Shown in pieces: positions 36,101 to 48,451 of a DNA stretch of 64,000 nucleotides. The first letter of the stretch is position 1; every line of letters starts with the position of its first letter. Source of the stretch: Nemopilema nomurai (taxonomy: Eukaryota > Cnidaria > Scyphozoa > Rhizostomeae > Rhizostomatidae). The position numbers and the translations under genes are program-made. The notes beneath the pieces were generated by a model. The model saw nothing but the letters and a program-made list of their open reading frames with translations. It ran no database searches and was not told where the DNA came from. The stretch is taken from the NCBI GenBank assembly GCA_003864495.1, contig ML133387.1:1173311-1237310 (forward strand), in the 5' to 3' direction.

Positions 36101-39100
36101 AAATTTGTTTGCCCCAAAATTTTCATGTAACCACAGGTTTTTGTAATTCGACTTCTTGACGCACATTCATTCAGTTTTTCCTGACAATTCTGCAAGCCTT
36201 TGTCGTAATGATTAATGAGTATATTTTGCCAATTCAAAGTTTCCATCGAATGTCCTTATTTGTTGCATGAAATTACACATGCACGATGAAATTACACTTT
36301 CTTTTGTTTTTTCAGTTTTTGTTCATGTATTGGCAGCATTCAGGTATCTATGACGCAATTTTCTTTTTGCTGATTAATGTAATCCTATAACAAACATTTG
36401 TTACTGCAACCGAAAATATGTCGGAAGAACTATTTTCGGAAGAATTACCTCTTACGAAAGGCCGCAGAGCAAACCATTTACCACCTTTTCTCTTAATGTT
36501 TTTCTAAGGTATGGCAGGGAAGATTTGGATGTTCTTGGCTTGACCTTCCGCAAGGATTTATTCCTCGTTAGTATTTATCTTCTTCATTTTAATCTAGTTA
36601 ATTTGTCTTACTAATCATTGAATGCCGGAAGGCTAGTTATTGCTCTGGACGTCTCCCCTGACGAGTGAGTATCTCGAAATGGAATGTTCGCTGTCTGTTC
36701 TCATTCTTCAATATGCAAAGCATGTATGTATGTATGTAATGCTAGGAAGTGATAGATAATATGTGTTAAATTCACTGAAAAGTGGTCGCGTAGTGGTGAT
36801 CAATGTGTTGTATATGACAGGCACGGCAACAGGTCTATCCTCCAAGACCCGAAGATGAAGCTCCGATGACCAGGCTCCAGGAACGACTCCTAAAGAAGCT
36901 CGGCAAAAATGCTTACCCGTTCAAGTTTCAGGTTTGCCCATTGATTTTTCGCTACCTCGACAAAGTCAAGGCTCATTCTATTCTTTATTTTAAACCCTTT
37001 CAACGGAAAAATTTTCTTAGAAAGTAGTAATGGTAGAATCCTTTCTGAAGCAAAATGTGTACTCTATTCTTCTTTTTTACGTTACGAGATATCAACTGGC
37101 AAACTTTAATCTTATCCATAATTGTGTTTCCTGTAGAGGTCTTTATTTGAATTTGTTTATGGGATTAGACAGTTTTATTCCATCATCAGCCATGAGTTAT
37201 CTTGTCGTCGTCTTTTTATTAAATTGGCCTCCTTGGCGACGGTGTATACATTAAGAACTTGCACTTGCCAGTCCGTAGAACGGAATACTTTTTCAGGAAT
37301 CCCAATGTGTTCTTCTTTTTTGTCTACCAGCTAACCAAGGGTGCACCATCGTCAGTCACCTTGCAGCCTGCACCTGGAGATACTGGAAAAGTAAGGGGAC
37401 CACTTCATCAATTGCTACGTGTTCCCAAATAGTTGGCCTCGTAAAATATAAGTTATATAATAAATTTATTCATGCATGTAGACGTCATACCGACTGTATC
37501 CTTTCAACAATCTTATTCGATTTCGATAGAAACACCTAAAATAAAATAATAGACTTTTGCGTGACCTCCTTTATTTCTCCCACTCCCCCTCCCCCCCCCC
37601 CCAGCAGATATTTGGAACTAATATCAAGCTTTCGATAAGTTTCTGTGCTTTGCTGAATCTGACATTTTGTTTGTGTTTGTACTTTAGCCTTGCGGTGTGG
37701 ACTACGAGTTGAAAGTTTACATGTCCGATACCACTGATGAAAAAGAGTACAAAAGGTATTCAGTTTTGCTTGTCTTTTATACGTTATATGAAACCGAGTT
37801 CTGCTCCACTTGCATCATTTTAATCTGTTTGGATACTTTTATGTGTTGAAATATGCGTTCCTTTGTTGAGCGATTGAGCTATCTGTAAGTTATTATCTTC
37901 ATTGCTTTTGTTACGACCACGATAAGGACAATAAATCAGGACAATTTGATTTCTAACGTAGAATTGATGACTTAACTTGAACAGCAATCGTTCTCATAGA
38001 CCTATCTTGCTTTCGTCCTTGCCATACAGATTAAAAGCAACAATAGAAGTTTTGAGCTTCTAGAAGTTTTAAGAATTGTTGTGCACAATATTCATGGCAA
38101 ACCTGCCTCTGCCTATTTCTAGAAATTCTGTGCGACTTGCTATCCGGAAAATCACTTACGCACCTCCAGTTCCTGCCCCGCAGGTAATTTATTTCTTGGA
38201 AACGACTTATTCACGAAATAAGATTCTGGATTTTATCAATACACTCTCCACTTGCAGCACTTCATATTTGTGCAATAGCCAAGATGGTAATTTGACCTAT
38301 AGAGAATCGCAGTAATTTAACGGCAAATAAAATCTCACGACTCTTGGCTACCATTTATTATATATATATATATGCATAAATTTGTTCATGATTATTTACG
38401 TTATCCGTACTAATTTTTATTCAGCTTTCATCAGAGTCTTGTTTCTCTTTAGAGCCTTTCCTTTTTTGTAGCCAATGGTTGAAACATCCAAAGAGTTTAT
38501 GATGTGTCCACATCCTCTATTTTTAGAAGCAAGTTTAGACAAAGGGGTACGTCTTTATTCAATAAAGCTTTGATAACTTTCAAGAAAGCTTTGATAACTC
38601 TTGATTAATGTCTATCTTGTGTGCAGAAAATCCTTATAGAAGAAAGACAGTTTTTTCAAACAAGAATTGTTCAAAGCATGCCGTTAGTAAACCAGGTGTA
38701 CGCAAATGTCACTTCAGCTGTAGTGTTTTGTAGCCGATTTATTGTCAGCATTGCGTCTGAAAGGCAAGGTCCTCTGAAGCTTCTAAACATTTGTATTCCA
38801 CGACAATGCCTGGATTTGCGGTGCTCGAATTTGTATTTGTTGTTCCTGATTTTTGCCATATAAATATGCGACTTTCTTGCTTCTTGTTGGCTTTGTGGCT
38901 TCATAGATTTAATATACGCCTTGCAGCGCGAAATCGGTGGACTTGCAAATGAAAGGATGTTGTGTATCATACAGCCTTGTTGCTGTTCTCATTGCAATCA
39001 AGTTCATCGATCCTCTCTGGCTTGAGCTAGCATCACGTAATACTCCTTAAATTTTTAGCTCATTTTCTGCATCCCTTATACTCCCTCAGATGTATTACCA

Positions 39101-42100
39101 TGGTGAAGCAATCAATGTAAACGTGCACATTTCAAACAGATCGAAAAAAACGTTGAAAGGCATCAAGCTGACTGGTATTTATTTTATCTTTTTGTTTGAC
39201 AAACATTGTTCATCCTCTCAGCATGTTTTGCTACCAAAGTGAAGAGTTTACTCACGTTAGATTTCAATTGAATTCAGGATGCTCAATTACCATTCTCATG
39301 TTGACTTAAATCGATTTCGTTGGCAGCAGCTCTCATAAATTTGATGGAATCTTTTGGCGCTATTACAAGTTTTTAGAGCGATCACTATCTTATTGTGCGT
39401 TGTTTGGAAAAGTCGAAACGTAACGTAAATTTATAAGTAAATCGAGTAGGCATTTGAAGGGAAAGTTTACAAATCGCTTATACGATGGTGATTATAACGA
39501 TCTCATGTGCATTCTAGTAATTAAGGTCTTTCTAGTAATTAATCTTCAAGGGAAGAGTGTTGTTTTCTCGATCAGTCATTGTTAAATTGAACTACTATCT
39601 TGAAATTAACAAGTTAGCCAGATAATATGATTTGGAGATCTTCTTATTACAGTGAGGCAGTATGCAGATATTTGCCTGTTTTCAACCGCCCAATACAAAT
39701 GCCCAGTCGCGACAATAGAGTCGGAGTAAGTTATTTTACTGCCATTTCAACAGACTTCTATCTCCGCCCACTGTTCTACCATTAGTTTTCTCTTGACAAA
39801 GTTTCTTGATTCGAAGGACTGCTGGTCTCTCTGCATTTCAAATTGTTCCCTTTTGATTTTTCGCTATGGATAATCTTCTGCGACATTTGCTCTTCGTGAC
39901 ACAAATACGGGTTGTTGCTGAACTGTCTCGCTTGGTCGTAGGGATGGATTTCCGGTTGGCTCAAGTGGCACCTTGTCCAAGGTCTATAGTGTAAGGCCAC
40001 TTTTAGCTAATAACAGGGTAAGTACTATTTTCACTGCAATTACATTTTACTGTACTAGTTTTAGTAAGGAAGTTTGAAGAACCCAAGTCTGGCTCCTTCT
40101 CTTACTCTGAAAAATGCTGGCTGTTAGAAGACAGGGTGTTTGCTAAGATCATACATGGCCTAATTATGGGGTGTTTTTAGTAGCAATACTGTCGATTGTC
40201 GGGTAAGGTTTTCCGGCATGACTACAGTGTGCTATTTGTGTATTGTATGTTTACGAGAAAGTATGGTACTGCTTCAGCAACTGTACGTACCCCACACCAA
40301 TATAATTCCTTAAGCCTGATCCCATATCATTCCTTGACCCTTGAAGGTTTTACCGAGGAAACGTTAAATGGAGCGCAGAGCCTTTTAATCTTTCGTTTTC
40401 AGGACAAAAGGGGTTTAGCATTAGATGGACAGCTAAAACATGAAGATACCAATTTGGCATCATCAACAATGTAAGTAAAATCTAACTATTTATCTTCGCA
40501 TTGGCTTTTGGGACGAGAAAAGTCGTTGCAAATGCCGTTACTAGTAGTATTCTAGCTTAATGGATTGAGGAATCTTTAATTGTTATGTTCCTCTCCACAT
40601 ATGAGCGGGCTCTTTCTAAAGTGGTGGCAAAAATAAGATTGTAATCCAGATAAGAGCGATACAGAATGCTGAGTACGGCCTCGATGCCATCTCCATAGTA
40701 ACCATAAGATGCCATGTAGCCACAGTTCGTGAAAGTCGTTTTTGACAAGCTTCGCAATGATTAAATAGATGTAAGAAAGCCCATAGATGTAAGTTATGTG
40801 ATCCGCCACACTTTTTATATATTTGTAGTTTCGTGTTGGTTCGTAAAAAGACTTTATCGCTCATTTTAGCACTGATCCATCAATATCGAGAGAGAATTTG
40901 GGAATCATTGTGCACTACAAGGTTAAGGTCCGCCTAATTGTGGCGTTTGGTGGGTGAGTATCAACTTCCACTTCTTGGCGTTCGCGTTTGGCAGTGAGAT
41001 CATTTGTGATGGAATACAGACTGTTTTTCAGGGTTTTTGTAGAATAGTGCGTCGGGATTAACTAGAGTTAGGACCAATCAAAACTTGGAGGAAAAGCACA
41101 TATTAGCTCTACGTGTTCAAATACATTTCAAATGTTGACAGAACCTTTGCTATGCCAAAGTGATCCCTGTCCCAGAACTCGTTCAGATGATGTCCTTTCC
41201 CAGTCTAGAACTTCAGTCAAAAGAGCCTATCTGATCCACATTGGTGAGTGGTCTTTTGGCGTGGATGCCTTGTGCCTAGTTATGAGCTACCAGAAAACAT
41301 GCTGACAGTGTCTCCAAACTTCTCTAGCTTAAATCACCAATGTTCTCTTGTCAATCGCTGGGCTGTTTTGTTGGCTTATTCAGAAATAAGTTTTCAGAAT
41401 TTTGGAAATGGATTTGAATATCTTCCCTATCAAATATCAAATGGCTTGATAGTTTTAAATTGGGTCTTTAATTATTGCTAGCACCTTTGTAATTCTCTTT
41501 TAATAATTCCTTCATATTAACGTTTTATAAAAAAGTGTGTCTATATTGCCTAAATCATGCCTCTATCGCAGGGATCTAACCGTTGAGTTACCTTTCATGC
41601 TGACACATCCGAAGCCGCCCGAAGACATTTCCCCATCACCTTCTCCCATACCCCAAAGAAGGCCTTCGGAGATCGGAGGTAATCTAGGCATACCTTTAAA
41701 TATCTCTCACAACTTCGCTCGTATAATATTTTGGGAGATCGCAGCACACCATTGGAAGTTGCCTTTTTAAAATACTCTTACATGGAAGCATTCTGGGTTC
41801 GATCCAGGGTTGCGAACAGCCCTCAGTTCATTCGCTTAAATTTGAGTTAAAGCATGCTAGAGAAATAAGTAGCGGCGTGGAAAAAACATGGCCACATGAT
41901 GCCATCGCTCAAGATACGCCCAAAAAGACACCGTTAACGTTACCTCTGACTCACGGAACACAAGTCTGTCGATACATTCACACAATTACAAAAGGTTTAT
42001 TTCTTGGTGCCTCCTTGTTTGGTGTTCTGTAATATAAAGTTTGCTGCAAACACACAAAAGTTGTCTGCCAAGTATGTTGTACAATACATCGACTACATTT

Positions 42101-42369
42101 CAGGAGATGAGGATGAACCTCCAGTTGACAGTGACCTAATCACATTTGACACAAGGTAAGATATTATGGTGGATAGACTTCCAATATCGTCCATTTTGTG
42201 ACGCAACTTTGTAAAATATTTCACAAAAGACATTTGGCTTCTTTGATGGCGTTTTGGTTTCTTTCCAAACAGTGGCCCCGAGAAGACCGAGGAAGACGAC
42301 GACTTGATATTTGAAGAGTTTGCACGCATGCGCGTGAGGGGAGAGCAAGCACGGGAGGAAACTGCTTAG
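30197..42369 (+). CDS. ARRB1: Beta-arrestin
   Basis: Arrestins bind phosphorylated, active G-protein-coupled receptors, block G-protein coupling and hand receptors to clathrin coats. Coding exons: 30197-30273, 32292-32322, 33351-33411, 35568-35612, 36316-36343, 36509-36566, 36821-36931, 37331-37390, 37688-37755, 38123-38183, 38472-38546, 39090-39174, 39653-39725, 39942-40017, 40403-40470, 40870-40953, 41572-41678, 42104-42155, 42273-42369. All 19 join in phase to 438 residues (human ARRB1 has 418). Visible: [11 protein letters not shown], finger loop [17 protein letters not shown] (81-97), polar-core R188 (SVRLAIRK) and D311 in the lariat loop ([18 protein letters not shown]), gate and C-domain strands ([24 protein letters not shown]). 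The tail keeps a clathrin box LITFD (401-405) and the AP2-binding pattern F420-EE-F423-ARM-R427. This makes it a trafficking beta-arrestin rather than a visual arrestin. It is probably orthologous to both vertebrate ARRB1 and ARRB2. Residues 1-25 extend the usual N-terminus by about 20 residues. Confidence 0.96.
31404..31640. repeat. Interleaved inverted repeats in arrestin intron 1
   Basis: Arm A, AAAATTATTGTCGAGGTC (31404-31421), is a perfect 18-bp inverse of A' (31533-31550). Arm B (about 31471-31509, ...TTATAAGGAACCTAC) is inverse to B' (about 31589-31640, GTAGGTTCCTTATAA...), with a roughly 10-base insertion in B'. The order is A-B-A'-B', so the two helices cross rather than nest. Likely a decayed foldback element; no target duplication identified. 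Confidence 0.55.
37591..37604. repeat. Poly-C tract
   Basis: A run of cytosines preceded by a further C-rich stretch (CCCACTCCCCCT) in arrestin intron 8. Simple sequence, likely variable in length and prone to sequencing error. Confidence 0.7.
38358..38373. repeat. Short AT microsatellite
   Basis: An uninterrupted TA dinucleotide run in arrestin intron 10, between the exons ending at 38183 and starting at 38472. No other significance seen. Confidence 0.6.
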
Positions 42370-45300
42370 ATGGTGGCTGATGTTGCACGACTGAGACTAT
42401 TGCCAGGAAGCTGACGCAGTGTCCAGTGTATCTTTTTGTTTCAATACAATTAGCCTCAGGTGTTTTACGAGCTGTGATTACCGGCCATAAATATCCCTTG
42501 ATATTAGCTGTAATAGCGACTTTCAGTTGATGATCTTGAACATTATTGTTTCTATAAGTCACTGTGGTAAGGCACGGGCCTAGTTGGTCTGTATATTTTG
42601 ACAACCTTCAGCAACCGACAGGGCCTTATGAAGAAGCCAGCTGCCATTGTTTCAACTACAAACATTATACGCGATCTGTCGCTATGCATATTTCTTAGAT
42701 AGGTGCTTCGTTGATTAGTAGTTTTAAAAGTCCAGTACTGTTATATGAAAAATATGCTTCGTATTTTCTTTAGTCTTGTATTAAATATTTGAGCAAGAAT
42801 CATTAGATATTTAAATGATTTTAATTTTAATCTATAATAATTCTACTTAGCTGCACTGTATGCTATATCGAGTAAATTTCCTCGGCAAGCTTCACAGTTT
42901 ATTTTTTATATCAATAATTATAACTTAAGCTTAGGGTTCCCAACGATCACTTCATTTACACTCTATTTTGTTGTCATAGCCTAAACGTGGATGTCCTCCT
43001 CATTTGTTGTGTTTCTCCCCTTGGAGAGCTTCTAGTATGAATCTCGTTTATTAATATTTATTCTTACTCTCGCCGAATCCTAATCCTTCCGAATTTACGG
43101 TTGCAATCTTATTAAGATTGAGGTTGTGACTAATATCGTAATCCCATCCACACTTCGTCCACTATTAACGCCTTTTCGAAGTGGAGCTTTCAAAGTAGAG
43201 AAGGAGGGAATTCGAAAGGTTTCGTTTGAAAAGAAAATTCTTTTTGTTACCCAAGGCAGCCCCTTTAGTAAGATACGACGATCATGACGAGTACATGACC
43301 ACAAACTCTCATCGTGTTTCCTGTTCCCAAACAGAGCTCGGCTCCTTTTGTAGCCCATAGCACAAGTCTGTATGCTTTACAATGATAATAAGTATATTAT
43401 GGGGTTCATAAATTTGTTTTAATTCGGAATTCTTTATTCGATCTTCTTGTTTGGAGTTTGTTGATAATAATTTGCACGTCTTTAGTTGTGTTGAAACTAA
43501 GTTAACTCTTGCCGATCGAGTATACAATCAGCCTTTCTGTACAATAATAGGAATTGGGCCGGTTATCTCAGACCACTAGAATCACATGTGAGGTTCGATG
43601 AGCAGGATTCCATAATCAAGTGTCTGGGTATGTTTGTATGAACATTACAGTACAGATATATGAACTCTTTGGTCCAAGATTAATTGATAAATTCCGTTTC
43701 CAAATAGTGCCTTTATTGCTAAATCCATAGATTACCACCATGTTGAATTTTAAATCATTGCTTAAAGTTGTCTCATTGACGAAAGAAGACAAAGAATGCT
43801 AGTTAATGTACCCAAAGGTCACCTTAGGGGAACATTTGTTTTTCGTCGATGCACTGAAAGTTATGTCCTGACCATTAAGAGGTATTGAGAGATTCAGTGG
43901 TGACAGACAAAAGAATTGTTTCTGACTAAAGTTGTCAGTTTCTCGTGCCATCTCAATAAAAGTGTACAGTAGAGTAACGAAGAGTAGAACTGGAGTCTAG
44001 AAGAAATCAGATTACGTATGACTGTATCATACTAATGCATTTTATTCGCTTGCATTGTACATTAACTAAAGTCTTTATTCAAACACATATATTACAATTT
44101 TGATTTGAATTGATGTCATCATTCTAGTTTCATCCTGTTTAATAGAAATGAAGGGAATGATTTCTTGATGCAAAGAATCAGTCACCTGCGTAGAAAGTGG
44201 AAACTGTTTTTAACCGGCCGGTATTATGATGTTTATACGCCGTTTCAGCGCTCAAATATTAAAGCGGACCAAGGTAAAACTGCTTCCGTATAGATCTCAA
44301 TGTTGACAGGGGCTCTTTGTTGAGTTTGTTAGAAATTCTTCGTGAATAGTCTTTAAAAAGACAACCAGCCATAGACGCGAAATTTCTTGGGATTACATGC
44401 GGGATTACGTCCTTGGAGTCTACTATCTTCCCTGTTTTGAGCCGTGCTTTACTTGTGTTTTTCCACAGTTTCCTTCTATTTTCGTCGACTGCACCCCGGC
44501 CCCCGACAGTGTGTCTCATATTCGATGATGCAAAAGAGGCTATGACATAAGGCAAAAGGGAAATTTCCCAGGATGCCATTGTCTTGGAGGAAAAGCTGCT
44601 GTAGCTGATCTCAAGCAAATGCGAAACTGAACCAGTGAGGATATTTATGTTGATAAATGTTGCCATTTGGCTATTTCTTTAGTAAAATAGCCAATCAATG
44701 TGTTGCTAGAGACCTTATGCCGCAGTATAACGCAGGTAATGCTTAACTAATATTACATTTGTTCGGGTAATATTCGCATATCTTCGTAAACCCCAGTCGA
44801 TGTTCGCCTTGGATTTTGTATCCTACATAAGGAAGAAATCTCTATTTAGATGAAAGATATGTGTTTTGCATTATTGTTTGCACCGTTAATGGCATGTGTA
44901 AGGAATGGGATTGAGGTAGTAAGATAAAATTGACTAAAAGCAGTAGACAACATTTCGCACTGCACCAGGTTGGTACACTTACCATCTTTTGGAGCTACCG
45001 CCTTTGACCATGTTGAGTTTCTGTTGTTAAAATGGGAAAGCTCCTTTGAAATGTTGTTTATTTTTCCAGTGTGGGTTTCTTAGGTTGAATTTAATTCTGG
45101 AGATGCTTTCTCCACGCCTTTAAATACAGTCTTTAGATTGTTTGTCTTTAGTATTGATGGAAAGCATTGATCACCCCCATTCTCGTTAATGTCTTCGGTG
45201 GTTGTGTGAGAAACACACATACAAATGTTTTAAACACACAGTGACTTAGAATTTTAGATAACTGTGTGGCTTTTTATTTATAAATGATTCAATTGGGAGA

Positions 45301-48300
45301 AAAGTGAAACTGTTTTAATTATGAACAGCAAAAAGAATTTGATACATCTGCAAAACTTCAATGTTTTGTGGACCTACCATTGTTTCTAAGCACACATCAT
45401 GAAAATGTTTTGAATCGAAGATGCTAGTAAAGTTTCTAGAATTTTATATTTTCTTTCACCTTTGTTCAAGTAAAAAGATAAAGCTTTGACATCAGATTTC
45501 TCAGTTTTTTTTGGAATTTGTCAGTGGATTCTCAATGACATGAATTATATCTTTGTTCAAATTCAATGTCCATACACTACAAAGTCACCAAGATTTAGGA
45601 CATTGACAGTCACTTTACAAGAATCTGCCTTGAACTTTCTAGATCTTGTTCCATTCTTTTTCATTATTTTTGGTATGTTCTTGGGAGGACTTCAGGTGAT
45701 AGAACCTCTTCAACATTTTGTAATCTACAGCTCAATTCTTGACATGACATAGCATAATTCCCTTTGTTTTTTTCTATTTGCTTGGCACAATATGAAGTGA
45801 TGTTATTCTGTATATGTTTCCTGTGTCTATGCATTTCCCATTGATTTCACCATACTTTGCATTGACATATAGTCCATGAAGATACTGTCATCTCTCAGTA
45901 TCCCAAAATTACAAATATTACCCTTTTCCATAAACAAAGGTAAAAAACTATTTCTATCAAGCTGGAGATTAAATATAAATACTTTTCTAATTATATCTTT
46001 ACCTTATGATACTAATCTTTAAAAGCTTAAGACTAGAAAATCATATAAGCTTAAACTTAAATGGTATAAACTTAAACCATAATTTAGAACAATGTTCATT
46101 TCCTATTCAGTGGTATTTTTAACTTTACTGGTGAACAACATTGCTTGTTTGCCAATTTATCAAAACTATAAAAACTAGAGCACAATGCTAAGGAAAATTT
46201 GCATCAAAAAGCCATAATTTGCTCTTAAATACATATAAAACAACCTTGATTTTCAAAATATTCTCGTTTTTTGTTTTAAAAGAACTGTCACTGGAAAGTT
46301 ATTGTTACAAGTGCAAAATGCTGAATGCCAGTGCCAAATTTAGGCAAATTGAATGATTTCTGTATATTTCTAAATATTCTTTTAGTTTTATCCAAGCTTT
46401 TACCTTGTAGTATCAGTTTTGACAAGTATCCCTCCTTTTATATAATGTTGATTTTGGAGTCAATTTTGGATTCAGCATGCAAAGTTTAAGTGAATTGCTT
46501 TGGAGGGTGCCTGAAGACACAGTTTAATTGATAGTATATACATATTTTCACTGCATCTTGAATAATGTTAATAGCAGTTTATACTTTTGTCTGAAGCAAA
46601 CCCACAGATGTGAACTGCCCTAAAGGGACTGAAGAAGGACCTGGAAGAATAATGGGGAACTCCCAAATATAGGGGGTGATGATTGGGTTAACTCATCAAA
46701 AACTGAATGGCAATTTGAGAAGCTGCTAGCATTGTTAAAATATATTTTGTTATCAACCAGACAGTAATTTTATCTTAGCATTGAAGTGTTTTGGCCCCAG
46801 GCAAGAATTTTCTAACCAGTCACATTTCATCTTGTTTCTAGGGGTCTTTTTAATGAAATTATAGTTTGCATCCAGCAGATCTCATGAAATAGTAAAACCC
46901 CTTCAAACAAAAGATTCAACCAAATGTGATCAATGCGTTTCCAATTTCTCTTGTGTTGGCTTGGTCTTTGTATAGATTCCATACATCTAGAATGTTTTTT
47001 ATTATGACTGATAAACTGCTCAACATGTCGAAATATACTGGAAAAAACTGAGAAGAATTATATTGGTTTAAGTATGTTACATAAAATTTAATGTATTATT
47101 AATTTCTGTTATTGTGCTGCACTTGCTAGACAAACTTTGCCACTGGTTTAATTTAATATTAATAGTTTTCAGAAAGCTTTATCAAGCAATAATGCTTTAT
47201 ATTTGCACATCTTAATTATTGGCATTGTTTGCTGAACTCTGTAATAAGTTGCGTTATTGAAAATGTCATGCAGATACTAATAAAGTTCTGAGGAGATGAT
47301 AAGCCAACAGGAAGACTTCCCCACTCCTTTCTTATTTATTTCAGTTACCTTGTAAATTGGTTGTTGGAATCATTTGCTGCTGGCATGTGTTTAAACTTTC
47401 ATCCAATTTTGCAAATCTGATAATACTGACAGCCAAGCTTCCTTCTTTATGAACTCGACAGAAAATTTCACATTCAAATCACTGAAGTTAAACATGATTC
47501 ATCATATTCTAATTTCCCAGCCCTCTTTGTAAAATCATGACCAAATAATAAGAATATTCAGCTACTGAATGCTTTAAAAGCCTTTTTTGCCCAGCTAGCC
47601 AGTTGACAATTTTTTTTCTAACACAGCCCGCTGCCCCAGCAAGCAATCCAAGATCATTGCATCTGGGTCTAAGAAGAATTTAATTTGTTGTTAAATTTTG
47701 TCCGTAAAAGTGAAATTTTTCCCGCCCGTCAATGTACATTGGATATTTTATGAAGAAAGACAGCTTTTCCACTTTCTGGCAAAATAGAGACCACAACTTC
47801 AAAAATGTGTGACCATGGCCTCTTTGCTCCTTATTAATTGTTTCCTCTGTGTTTTATGTCCAGTTAAACAAGCCTTTATCAGTGTCATTTATCTCTCAAG
47901 GAATTGCAAAGTACAATGAAAACTGCAAGGGTTTTCTACAATTCATGTGAATGCAGATCTGTAACCTTCTTGCGTCAGCTCTCTTTATTTCGAACCCTTT
48001 TAGGGCCTTTGTAGAGGCTTTTATTTATCATGTTTCCCTGTTAACCAAGATTCACAATATATTTTAACTTCTTTGCTAAAATATTTTCAATCCTTCAATG
48101 AATCCAAGTTTTTTTTACTGCAGTTACTGTTGTTGTTTTCTTGTGGTTGCCGGATTGAGTGATAACATGCTCTTTAAATTCTTTCGATAATGTTTGATTG
48201 GATTCTGTTGAAGTTTAAGAACTTCATATGCTCTCTTGAATCTTTGTTCTCTTGAGTTTACCTACCCTGTCCTCTTTTCGTGATAAAAAGCATTCATAAC

Positions 48301-48451
48301 AGTTGTGAATAACCTTTTTTGTAGATACTGGATGCTCTTGAAACTGCCTTGTCATTAATGAGTGACAGATTTAAATTCTGGATTCATTGTCTTCACTTGA
48401 AAGATAGCGAGAAAGGTTAAACTTGGCCCTCAGGAGGGCAATAAAGATACC
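42370..48451. other. Arrestin-USP9X intergenic region
   Basis: Holds the arrestin 3' UTR (possible signals ATTAAA at about 42780 and AATAAA at 43955-43960) and, at its right end, the USP9X 5' UTR. A CAG acceptor ends at 48433, 18 bases before the USP9X ATG, so at least one non-coding USP9X exon probably lies upstream. The GC-richer zone around 44200-44700 is a candidate promoter; a palindrome GGGAAATTTCCC occurs there at 44558-44569. A 135-codon minus ORF (44259-44666) matches nothing known. From about 44750 to 48400 the DNA is AT-rich and I see no genes. Confidence 0.4.

Noticed and set aside
41795..41809. tRNA B-box-like GGGTTCGATCC
   Set aside because: No A box, acceptor stem or cloverleaf upstream at the right distance; at most a decayed SINE trace.
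44259..44666. 135-codon minus-strand ORF
   Set aside because: No recognisable motif and no supporting splice structure; likely chance in the GC-richer upstream region.
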